From CAYGZQ01 sp964354375 [NCBI: uncultured Planctomycetota bacterium] (GTDB taxonomy: Bacteria > JAJVIF01 > JAPKYR01), in NCBI GenBank assembly GCA_964354375.1, contig CAYGZQ010000012.1, positions 1-64,000 of the forward strand: DNA of 64,000 nucleotides, read 5' to 3'. Position 1 is the stretch's first letter. Every line of letters begins with the position of its first letter. Of the stretch, positions 51,957-59,645 are shown piece by piece. The notes beneath the pieces were generated by a model that saw only the letters and a program-made list of their open reading frames with translations, was not told the origin of the DNA and ran no database searches. A program made the translations under genes and the position numbers.

Positions 51957-52024
51957 CACCTCACCCCCCGTTCCCCCCTCTCCATCCGCCGCGGCGGATG
52001 GAGAGGGGGCTAGGGGGTGAGGTG
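51957..52024. repeat. Long perfect palindrome with outer inverted repeat
   Basis: A 36-bp perfect palindrome (51974-52009, 18-bp arms) lies inside a second perfect 12-bp inverted repeat (51957-51968 with 52013-52024). Intergenic between the DUF151 terminator and the tRNA-Ser promoter. Probably a dispersed repeat; CCCCCTCTCC-type arms are common in such elements. Confidence 0.85.
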
Positions 52025-52093
52025 GAAACGGTAAGGGGGAGTGAGGTCTGACTGCGGAATCACTTGCCGGACGCCCCCCCGCCCACGGCTTGG

Positions 52094-52122
52094 TTGAGCG
52101 GTCAACCCTTGTGTGGTAGAAT
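52094..52122 (+). promoter_or_regulatory. Sigma70 promoter of tRNA-Ser
   Basis: TTGAGC (52094-52099), 17-bp spacer, TAGAAT (52117-52122), 20 bp before the tRNA. Confidence 0.65.
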
Positions 52123-52141
52123 CAGCTATTCCGAATCCTGT

Positions 52142-52233
52142 GGAGAGGTGGCTGAGTGGCTGAAAGCACTCGCCTGCTAAGTGAGTAAGGGGCGATAGCT
52201 CCTTCCAGGGTTCGAATCCCTGCCTCTCCGCCA
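52142..52233 (+). tRNA. tRNA-Ser (anticodon GCU)
   Basis: Acceptor stem GGAGAGG pairs with CCTCTCC; anticodon loop CTGCTAA gives anticodon GCU (reads AGC/AGU); long variable arm (GGGGCGATAGCTCC) typical of class II tRNA-Ser; T arm AGGGTTCGAATCCCT; CCA is encoded. Terminator directly after. Confidence 0.97.
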
Positions 52234-52246
52234 CAGAAAGGAAAAT

Positions 52247-52271
52247 GCCCCCGGGTTTCCGGGGGCTTTTT
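52247..52271 (+). terminator. Bidirectional terminator (tRNA-Ser / modular lipoprotein)
   Basis: Stem GCCCCCGG / CCGGGGGC (52247-52254 and 52259-52266), five T on the plus strand; on the minus strand ATTTTCCTTT follows, so it may also end the lipoprotein gene at 52296. Confidence 0.88.
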
Positions 52272-52295
52272 CATGTTTCTGCGCGATCGGTCCGC

Positions 52296-54854
52296 TCAAT
52301 AGAGATCGATAATATCGACAAGATTGGAGCCTGTGTAGGCTGTGCCGCAGTATATCGCCGAGCCTCTGCTCTCCGGAGGAGTGGGGACCGATGACACCAG
52401 CGCGGGGGCCGTCGGGTCGCTTACGTCGACCACCTTCAGACTGCCCATCGAGATATACGCGTAATCCCCCACTACCTCCACATCCCAGGTTCCCGTTCCG
52501 ACATTGAAATCCGTCACTTTCGAAGGGTTAGTCGGGTCGCTTATGTCGACGACCGTGAGGTAGGGAGTGCCGGTCCATGGGTGGTAGACCACGTAGAGGT
52601 AATCCCCGGCGACATCGCATTGAGTCGGGAGAACATCGTAGTTCTGAATCTGCAGCGACTTGACGATGGTCGGGTTGCTCGGGTTGGAGAGATCGACGAC
52701 GTTAATCCACGACAGGTAACCGGAGTTGTGGTAGCCGTCCGTCGTGAATCCCCACTTGTTGTCGGGCGTCACCATGACGCTTGAGGTAAACGCGTGCGCC
52801 GTGCCGGTGTGCCCGAGGTGTGCCGGCGCCGCCGGATCCGTGAGGTCGAAGACCATCAATCCCCACCACTGGGCGGCGACATAAAGATAGTTCCCGACAA
52901 CATGCATGTCCTCCATCGAACCGGTAGCCCAGCCTGGGTTCCACTGGTTCACACAGGATGCCGTCTCGGGCGGATCGACATCGACCGTCATCACGCCGTA
53001 GTTGGCTCCTCCCGACGTGTAGACATACCCGTTTGCGTACTCTATCGTCGCGATCCACGGACACGGCACATCGACCATGTTCACCACGTGAGCGTCCTCG
53101 ATGGGATCGACATCGACAATCGTGACGTAACCCGCGCCGGAGTTGTGCGGGCAAACGTAGACATACCCGCCCTCCGGATTGTAGGCGATTTTCCGCGCCT
53201 GGAGCCCAAGCGGGCTTGAATCCGGCACCGTCTTCACAATGGTCGGCGAATCGGGGATGCAGTCCAGCACGTTGATGTCGAACGGCCCCACATCCGTGTT
53301 CATGATCCCGTCGCTGATCCGGCACCGGCATTCGTACGCTCCCGGCAGATCATACTTGTAGCCTCCCGACAGATTCGTGTCGTCGCCGTCCGTGTCATCG
53401 GCATAGTCAAGGTCCCCATCGAAATCCCATGTGATTGTCACAGGTTCCCCCTCGGGATCGTACGCCTCGGAAATTTCCACCGTGAACGCCTGTCCCGAGC
53501 AGGGATCGCCCGGGCAGTCCCAGTAAAGACTGAGGTCTCCGCCGATCGGAGGGAGGTTCGCGACCGTGTCGCTGACCAGGACCGTCCCGGTCCAGAATGC
53601 AGCCAGCGCAACGCCCTCAGGATACGGAAATCCCGCGATGCCCGAGTTGTAGTTCGACGGACTGGACGAAAGCACCGTCACAAGTAACGGTCTCTCTCCC
53701 ACGCTCGATGGTTCGCAGTTTGGTATGTCGATTGTATATACCGAGCTCAAAGGTCCTCCCGGCTGGGCGATCAACTCAAGCTCGGTTTGATCGAAAAATT
53801 CATATCCTCCCGGTATCAGCGCGTCCGGACTCTCCACAGCTATACCGGCGATGTCGCCGGTCACGTGTGACGGGCTGACGGCGCCCTGCTGATCCATGAT
53901 TTCCAGGACCAGCCTCAGTGTCCCGCCCTTGGTGGTGTCATCGATGTAATAGAGATCGGAGTCCGATGAATCTCCCGCAAGAACCAGCGCCTCCGCCATG
54001 TTCGCGCTGATCGGAAAGTCCGATATCGGATACCCGGGGTCCTCTCCCTCAGGCGGCTCCCAACCCGCAAACACGCCGTACTGAAACTTCAGCACCGGCG
54101 TCCCTCCCGCCATCGGGAATTGCAGGATGTAGTGGCGCTTGTTTGTCGATCCCGCGCGGAAACATCCCCGATTCTCACAGTTATAGGGGTCCGAGAAAAA
54201 CGCCGAGAGGTCTGCATCCGCATCAAGACCGTCGGCGAAATACTTAAACGGATTCAGCGTCGCTCCGGGGCTGAAATTCTTGCTGCCCATCGCGCCCGGC
54301 GTGTATCCCAGTATTCCCGGCTTGGGGAACTCGAGCGCGTTAAACCAGCGCGTGTAGCCGTCGGCATTCAGCAGAACCGCGTCGACGCCCTCCTGCCCCC
54401 ACGTCGCGCCGGGATCGTAGCTCGAGATGTACGACCCGTCGTGCATGAAGGCACCCATCACATCGAAGCCGGTGTAGACATCCAGACCCGGAAACGGATG
54501 CGTGACCCCCACGTCGAGCGTCAACACTCCCTCGGTGAAATAATCGGTCAAATCCAGATTCTCGAATTTCAGATTCGATGTCTTACCGGCGGGCGGCTGA
54601 AGGAACATGGTCACGTTCGCCTTGAATTCCGCCCCTCTCAGCGGGACCACTTCAATGGTCCCGGTCGACGGGTCGATCGTGACGTCCCAGAGTCCCCATA
54701 CGGCTCTCCCGTGGGACGAATCCGACACTCGTGCGGTCTGGGCAGGATCGGCGGCGGGAAGAATCGGGCCGGTCGAGCTCCTTGCGCATGAGAGCAGAAG
54801 AACGCATGCAAGGATAGTCAGAACACCTTTCCAACAGGTACACCGATTGGGCAT
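52296..54854 (-). CDS. Modular lipoprotein: N-terminal module + PKD + LVIVD propeller
   Basis: 852 residues; GAGGAGG 6-7 nt before the ATG. Signal MPNRCTCWKGVLTILACVLLLSC. The N-terminal ~400 residues are the shared module: GRAVWGLWDVTIDPS, VPLRGAEFKANVTMFLQPP, VGVTHPFPGLDVYTGFDVMG, NADGYTRWFNALEF, GYTPGAMGS, NPFKYFADGLDADADL. PKD-like domain ~440-545 (AYDPEGEPVTITWDFDGD). From ~555 LVIVD repeats (GYVTIVDVDPIEDAHVV, GLMVFDLTDPAAPAHLG, YLTVVDISDPTNPSKV, LKVVDVSDPTAPALV). Same architecture as the truncated gene at 3-2612, although 50 kb away. Surface role inferred. Confidence 0.88.
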   Translation of the reverse strand: MPNRCTCWKGVLTILACVLLLSCARSSTGPILPAADPAQTARVSDSSHGRAVWGLWDVTIDPSTGTIEVVPLRGAEFKANVTMFLQPPAGKTSNLKFENLDLTDYFTEGVLTLDVGVTHPFPGLDVYTGFDVMGAFMHDGSYISSYDPGATWGQEGVDAVLLNADGYTRWFNALEFPKPGILGYTPGAMGSKNFSPGATLNPFKYFADGLDADADLSAFFSDPYNCENRGCFRAGSTNKRHYILQFPMAGGTPVLKFQYGVFAGWEPPEGEDPGYPISDFPISANMAEALVLAGDSSDSDLYYIDDTTKGGTLRLVLEIMDQQGAVSPSHVTGDIAGIAVESPDALIPGGYEFFDQTELELIAQPGGPLSSVYTIDIPNCEPSSVGERPLLVTVLSSSPSNYNSGIAGFPYPEGVALAAFWTGTVLVSDTVANLPPIGGDLSLYWDCPGDPCSGQAFTVEISEAYDPEGEPVTITWDFDGDLDYADDTDGDDTNLSGGYKYDLPGAYECRCRISDGIMNTDVGPFDINVLDCIPDSPTIVKTVPDSSPLGLQARKIAYNPEGGYVYVCPHNSGAGYVTIVDVDPIEDAHVVNMVDVPCPWIATIEYANGYVYTSGGANYGVMTVDVDPPETASCVNQWNPGWATGSMEDMHVVGNYLYVAAQWWGLMVFDLTDPAAPAHLGHTGTAHAFTSSVMVTPDNKWGFTTDGYHNSGYLSWINVVDLSNPSNPTIVKSLQIQNYDVLPTQCDVAGDYLYVVYHPWTGTPYLTVVDISDPTNPSKVTDFNVGTGTWDVEVVGDYAYISMGSLKVVDVSDPTAPALVSSVPTPPESRGSAIYCGTAYTGSNLVDIIDLY

Positions 54855-54938
54855 TTACGGCCTCCTCGCGTCTTTTTTAGCAGCTATATTATAATATTGA
54901 ATGGATTCCAGCGCAAACAGGCGTTCCGCTGATTGAGG

Positions 54939-54967
54939 TTGACTTGCCATCACGCCTGCCGTATCCT
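54939..54967 (+). promoter_or_regulatory. Sigma70 promoter of the small lipoprotein
   Basis: TTGACT (54939-54944), 17-bp spacer, TATCCT (54962-54967), 55 bp before ATG 55023. Confidence 0.6.
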
Positions 54968-55022
54968 GAACTCGCCATCTTAATGGTTGGACGTTGATAG
55001 TTGAAGGCATAGGAGGTGCCCC

Positions 55023-55430
55023 ATGTTATTTATTCGCTCGATTCTGCTCGCAGTTATCGCGGCTGCTGCACTGATCCTCACCGGGTGCGGAGGAGGTAGT
55101 CCGACCGTTCCGGCCGATCCCTCTGATCTCGTCGGCGATTGGATCGGATCCTACCAGAATGATGTCGTTGGCGTCGGCTCCATCGAAGCCAGTTTCTTCA
55201 TGGACGGCACGACTTTACGAGTGACTTACGATCTTCAAGGCGGAGAGGTGACCGGGACAAGCGCAGTGGCAATCGACGGACGCGAGATCGTATTTATCGG
55301 AGTGGGTACTAAACTCCAACAAATAAGAGGAACCGTCAACGATTCGTCAACGCGCATTAACGGTACGTTGGTAATTGACTACATTTTGTACGGAGTTCGG
55401 TCGGGACCAGTGCAACTGACGAAGATCTAG
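55023..55430 (+). CDS. Small lipoprotein, unknown function
   Basis: 135 residues; AGGAGG 6 nt upstream. Signal MLFIRSILLAVIAAAALILTGC with a textbook lipobox (LTGC), then GGGSPTVPADPS linker. The remaining ~95 residues (LVGDWIGSYQN...GTTLRVTYDLQGG...RGTVNDSSTRINGTL) resemble a small lipocalin-like beta-barrel (GxW near the start and alternating strands), a fold that often holds hydrophobic ligands. Assignment is tentative. Own promoter. Confidence 0.75.
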   Translation: MLFIRSILLAVIAAAALILTGCGGGSPTVPADPSDLVGDWIGSYQNDVVGVGSIEASFFMDGTTLRVTYDLQGGEVTGTSAVAIDGREIVFIGVGTKLQQIRGTVNDSSTRINGTLVIDYILYGVRSGPVQLTKI

Positions 55431-55462
55431 CGCCACGATCCCCCATCAGTGGCCTTGCAGCA

Positions 55463-55491
55463 TTGACCACGGTCTGCAACGCTCGTATACT
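55463..55491 (+). promoter_or_regulatory. Sigma70 promoter of rmlA
   Basis: TTGACC (55463-55468), 17-bp spacer, TATACT (55486-55491), 55 bp before the ATG. Confidence 0.7.
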
Positions 55492-55546
55492 GCCTCCTTC
55501 GTGAGCTTATCCGGCTCGTATTCGGTCTAGTACGGGGGTCAGCGTC

Positions 55547-56614
55547 ATGAAGGGACTCATTCTATCGGGTGGCAAGGGTACGAGGCTCAGACCTCTCACC
55601 TACACGTCCGCAAAGCAACTCATTCCGGTCGCCAACAAGCCCATCCTGTTTTACGGGATCGAATTCATGCGCGATGCCGGCATCAAGGAGATCGGCATCA
55701 TAGTCGGCGACACTCGTGCGGAGATCATGGAGCGGGTCGGCGACGGGAGCATCTGGGGCGTCAACATCGAGTACATCTATCAGCCCGAGCCGCTCGGACT
55801 CGCCCATGCAGTCCTGACCGCGGAGAAATACCTCGGCGAGGACGATTTCACGATGTATCTCGGCGACAATCTGCTGCGCGACGGCATCCAGAGCGTGGTC
55901 CGGGAGTACAACGAGAAAAAACCCGACTGCATGATCCTCCTCACCCAGGTGAAGAACCCGTCCCAGTTCGGGGTTGCCGAGCTTAACGAGGACGGGACCG
56001 TGAAGAAGCTGGTCGAGAAACCGTCCGAGCCGAAAAGCGATCTCGCGCTGGTCGGCGTGTATCTCTTCAATAAGAAAATCTTCGACGCGGCGCGCAAGAT
56101 CAAGCCGAGCTTCCGAGGGGAGCTCGAGATCACCGACGCAATCCAGCAGCTCAGTGACGACGGCTACATCGTGCACTCAAGCATCGTGCAGGGCTGGTGG
56201 AAAGATACGGGCAAGCTCGACGACATCCTCGAAGCCAACCGCCTCGTGCTCGATACGCTGAGCGGCAAGATCGAAGGACGGGTCGATGCCGCCAGCAAGA
56301 TGGAAGGTCGCGTTATCGTCGGCCCGAACACCCGCATCATCAACTCCGCGATCAGGGGACCCGTGATCATCGGACGGAATGTCGTGATCGAGAATTCCTT
56401 CATCGGGCCCTACACCTCGATCCAGGACCGCTGCCACATCTCCGACTGCGAGCTGGAGCATTCGATCATCCTGGACGAATCGATCCTGCGGGACGTGCCG
56501 GGTCGTCTTACGGACAGCCTGATCGGACGCAAGGTGCTGGTCGAGAAGTGCTCTCTGAAGCCGCACGCGACGCGCCTTATGCTCGGCGATTCCTCCTGGG
56601 TCGGTCTGGGCTGA
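55547..56614 (+). CDS. rmlA: Glucose-1-phosphate thymidylyltransferase, long form
   Basis: 355 residues, the size of the long RmlA form. N-terminal nucleotidyltransferase: GGKGTRLRPLT at 8-18, VANKPILFYGIE, YLGDNLL (metal Asp), VEKPSEPKSDLALVGVYLF, RGELEITDAIQ, WWKDTGK. The last ~100 residues are a left-handed beta-helix (VIVGPNTRIINSAIRGPVIIG, VVIENSFIGPYTSI), as in this branch. Makes dTDP-glucose for rhamnose and other deoxysugars; rmlB, C and D are not in the window. The long form can also act in antibiotic-sugar loci. Preceded by its own promoter. Confidence 0.88.
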   Translation: MKGLILSGGKGTRLRPLTYTSAKQLIPVANKPILFYGIEFMRDAGIKEIGIIVGDTRAEIMERVGDGSIWGVNIEYIYQPEPLGLAHAVLTAEKYLGEDDFTMYLGDNLLRDGIQSVVREYNEKKPDCMILLTQVKNPSQFGVAELNEDGTVKKLVEKPSEPKSDLALVGVYLFNKKIFDAARKIKPSFRGELEITDAIQQLSDDGYIVHSSIVQGWWKDTGKLDDILEANRLVLDTLSGKIEGRVDAASKMEGRVIVGPNTRIINSAIRGPVIIGRNVVIENSFIGPYTSIQDRCHISDCELEHSIILDESILRDVPGRLTDSLIGRKVLVEKCSLKPHATRLMLGDSSWVGLG

Positions 56615-56641
56615 AGACAGCCCCCCTGCTATGCTCCTCTC

Positions 56642-56721
56642 TTCTTGGTGTCCTTGGTGCCTTGGTGGTCGCTCTGAATGAATAACCACCAAGACACGAA
56701 GAACACCAAGAGCACCAAGAA
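56642..56721. repeat. Imperfect inverted repeat between convergent genes
   Basis: Left arm 56642-56669 (TTCTTGGTG, CCTTGGTG, CTTGGTGGT units) pairs with right arm 56685-56721 (ACCACCAAG, ACACCAAG, GCACCAAG units). Both arms are themselves made of short CACCAAG repeats. It may terminate rmlA and the SBBP gene from either side. Confidence 0.75.
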
Positions 56722-56731
56722 AGACAGGACA

Positions 56732-59623
56732 CTACCACTCGCTCACAAGTTTCAACTTCATGAGGAAGATCCCATTCCCGACACCGGCCACGTAACAATT
56801 CCCGTTCGAGTCGACATCGATCGCTCGCGCCGCATCGAGGCACGTTCCCCTGCCCCATATTGCATAGATCATCGAGCCCGTCGCCGGATCGTACCTGAGC
56901 ACAGCGGCGTCGGTAGTCTCGATGGTCCCGTCTCCGACTGACGTCAGGGGATGGGCTTCGCGGTAACTCGACATCACGTGCCCTGCAGCATATACAAAGC
57001 CCGACGAATCGACCGCGAGGTCCGCTGCAGCCGCTTGCAGAGCGACGCACTCGCCCGTCCAGTCGTATGTCCACTTCGTGTCGCCGTCCGTGTCGAATTC
57101 CGCGAGGAAATAGTTCACGCAGCCGTCCGATTGACCCCGGCATCCGGACATGTTTACATCGCCCGACGGACCGACGGCCAGTTTCTGTATCGCCGGAGAG
57201 TTCTGCCCGATGTAAGGCCAAACCCAGCGGAGAATCCCTGATGAATCCACTGAGACCAGGTATCCATCGCATCGCACTGCGTCTGCGCCGGGCTCCCCGC
57301 TGAAGTTCACGCCTTCGGGGTAATCGCTGACCGCGGCCAGGTACACGTTATCGGTCCGGTCGACGGCAAGACCGTAACAGCGATACCACGTGGCCACGCA
57401 TGCGCCCCAGGGCCAGTTACGCGACCAGAGCAGCTCTCCGTCAGGGCTCAGCTTGGCGAGGAAAGTCGCGCGATTGTGGCTGGCGACATCTGCAGGCACG
57501 GGATCGAAATCGGTGGCATCTTCCGTGCCTGCCCCATCGCTATTCCCTTGCGAATCGCCCGCAACATAGACATTGCCCCGCGAATCGAACTCGATTGAAT
57601 CGCCCACTTGCTGGCCGGCATGTCCGAAGGTTCTCCCCCAGATATAGTTGCCGTCGCTGTCGAGCTTGACCACAAAACCGTCCGGACCCGCAGTGATCCG
57701 CTCATCGATCCCGGGACCCGGATCGAGATCCCATTTGTAGGAGGCATACGTGTACCCCGTGACCGCGACATTTCGCATAGAGTCTGTGGCAACCGAAAAT
57801 GCGACCCCGGATTGCCACGTTCTCACCCAGACGAAAGTCCCGTCCGGATGGAACTTGGACAGGAATGGGTACGATCTTCGATACTCATCCGCGCCTCCAA
57901 CTGCCACGCCCGGACCGGGATCGAAATCGGTATCGATATCGCCCCGAGCCACGCCCGCGATATAGATGTCGCCCGCGGAATCGATCTCCAGATCGTTCAC
58001 GTAGTCGATCGGGCCCCCCCTGTACGTCGGATCGTGCGGACAGCATCCCGCGTCCCCCGCCTCGTCCCGGATATAACTCTCACCGAACGACACGACCCAT
58101 TCTGCGGGTGCCTCCAGATCATTGTTCGCGGCGACGGCCGTGGTCGTTGGAGGCTCCGCAACCTTCCCAAGACCATCGATTACGACAAGACACCGATCAA
58201 GGGGGAAATATGGCGACCATCCCATCATGTAAATATCCCCCACGCGGTCGCACACCATGTCCCTGAAAAGCCTGTACGCGGCCCATTCCCGCCGGTCGAT
58301 CAGCGAGCCCGACTTATCGAACCTGCTCAATGCAAGCAGACTTTTCGTCCCCGTCGATCCGATCACCGCCGTGCCGTCTCCCGGATCGATATCCATCCCG
58401 CCGGAGTACTTCCCCAGCATGAACACCGAATCGTCCGGACCGACCGCGAGCGCCAGGCCCTCGGAATTCACGTCCCATCGATGAGCATATTCAACCGACA
58501 AATCGCGGCGGAAGCACGCCAGAAGAGCCCTGCCATGTCGTATATGCCCGTTTTCTTCCGCAGGTCCCACAACATCGCTGAACCCCGTCACGTAAGCTCT
58601 TCCCCTCGAATCCACCACGAGGTCGCTCACTTCCTGCGAGCTTTCCTCGTCGCCCCATGTCGCTGCGCCGCGAAGAATTCCTTCGCCATCGACTTTCACC
58701 AGACACAGGTCAAAGACATCCTTCCCGCTCGACCGGTTGTTCACACCGGGTCCGGGGTCAAAATCTACGAGGCCCCTGAAAACCGCTGACATGTACACAC
58801 TGCCGTTTCCGTCAATCGCAAGCGCCCTCGACAAGAGCAGGTTCTGCCGGTCGTCAGAATCTGCATACCACTTCCTGCACCATAGACTCACGCCATCGGG
58901 CCCGAGTTTCGTAAGACTGACCATCTTTCCGTTCAGGTCCCTGGCCCTGTCCGTGTCAGTACTGCCGGGAAACCATCCCAGAACATAGACATTGCCCCAC
59001 GGATCCACCCGCATGTCGCTGATGTCCCCTTCCCAGTCAAGTCCGTAAAGGTAATTCCCCGAGCCGTCGAGCTTGACGAGAAAGGGTTGCGCGATGTCGC
59101 CGCTGACGCCTACATCGACCCCGGGACCGGGATCCAGATCGAAATCTCCCTGAAAGCGGCCGCCAACCAGTATGTTTCCCTGCGGATCGGTCGCAAGAAA
59201 CTCGCCACGCGAAAATCTATCACCGACCTTCCAGATGCGAGACCATTGGTAGTCGCCAGCCGAATCCAGCCTGGTCAGGAGGATGTCATCCGTCTCAGTT
59301 CGGTACGGCACGTACGGTCGCGCGGGATCGAGATCGACATCGCCCCGCACGGTCCCCAGAAGGTAGATGCTTCCGTTCGCATCAACCGCCACCTGCCAGT
59401 ACGTGGCCCCATAATCGAAGCCCATTTTGCGGTCGGGTCTGCCATTGCCCGACGCCCAGACGCTTGTCGCAGGTGGGGGAGAGGATGGTCCCCCGTAACC
59501 CTGAGCGAGCGCGACTCCCCCTGAATCCAAGGTCTCAGGACACCCCGCCAAATGAAGGCATATCAGCAACAGGAATGCGCCGGACAAGCTCCATGCAATT
59601 CGTTCAACCGGACCTCTCATCAT
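56732..59623 (-). CDS. SBBP-repeat beta-propeller lipoprotein (copy 2, long)
   Basis: 963 residues from ATG 59623 (AAAGGA 6 nt upstream; another ATG follows directly; a GTG at 59653 overlaps the upstream stop). Signal MMRGPVERIAWSLSGAFLLLICLHLAGC, lipobox LAGC. The mature protein is two runs of SBBP-like repeats of ~60 residues: DANGSIYLLGTVRGDVDLDP, DPQGNILVGGRFQGDFDLDPGPGVD, DGNGSVYMSAVFRGLVDFDPGPGVN, DSAGDIYIAGVARGDIDTDFDPGPGV, DSRGNVYVAGDSQG. The DFDPGPG loops may bind calcium (inference). Closely related to the gene upstream, 22 bp away, in a six-gene run. Confidence 0.85.
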   Translation of the reverse strand: MMRGPVERIAWSLSGAFLLLICLHLAGCPETLDSGGVALAQGYGGPSSPPPATSVWASGNGRPDRKMGFDYGATYWQVAVDANGSIYLLGTVRGDVDLDPARPYVPYRTETDDILLTRLDSAGDYQWSRIWKVGDRFSRGEFLATDPQGNILVGGRFQGDFDLDPGPGVDVGVSGDIAQPFLVKLDGSGNYLYGLDWEGDISDMRVDPWGNVYVLGWFPGSTDTDRARDLNGKMVSLTKLGPDGVSLWCRKWYADSDDRQNLLLSRALAIDGNGSVYMSAVFRGLVDFDPGPGVNNRSSGKDVFDLCLVKVDGEGILRGAATWGDEESSQEVSDLVVDSRGRAYVTGFSDVVGPAEENGHIRHGRALLACFRRDLSVEYAHRWDVNSEGLALAVGPDDSVFMLGKYSGGMDIDPGDGTAVIGSTGTKSLLALSRFDKSGSLIDRREWAAYRLFRDMVCDRVGDIYMMGWSPYFPLDRCLVVIDGLGKVAEPPTTTAVAANNDLEAPAEWVVSFGESYIRDEAGDAGCCPHDPTYRGGPIDYVNDLEIDSAGDIYIAGVARGDIDTDFDPGPGVAVGGADEYRRSYPFLSKFHPDGTFVWVRTWQSGVAFSVATDSMRNVAVTGYTYASYKWDLDPGPGIDERITAGPDGFVVKLDSDGNYIWGRTFGHAGQQVGDSIEFDSRGNVYVAGDSQGNSDGAGTEDATDFDPVPADVASHNRATFLAKLSPDGELLWSRNWPWGACVATWYRCYGLAVDRTDNVYLAAVSDYPEGVNFSGEPGADAVRCDGYLVSVDSSGILRWVWPYIGQNSPAIQKLAVGPSGDVNMSGCRGQSDGCVNYFLAEFDTDGDTKWTYDWTGECVALQAAAADLAVDSSGFVYAAGHVMSSYREAHPLTSVGDGTIETTDAAVLRYDPATGSMIYAIWGRGTCLDAARAIDVDSNGNCYVAGVGNGIFLMKLKLVSEW

Positions 59624-59645
59624 ACATTTCCTTTGTCCCCGGCAG

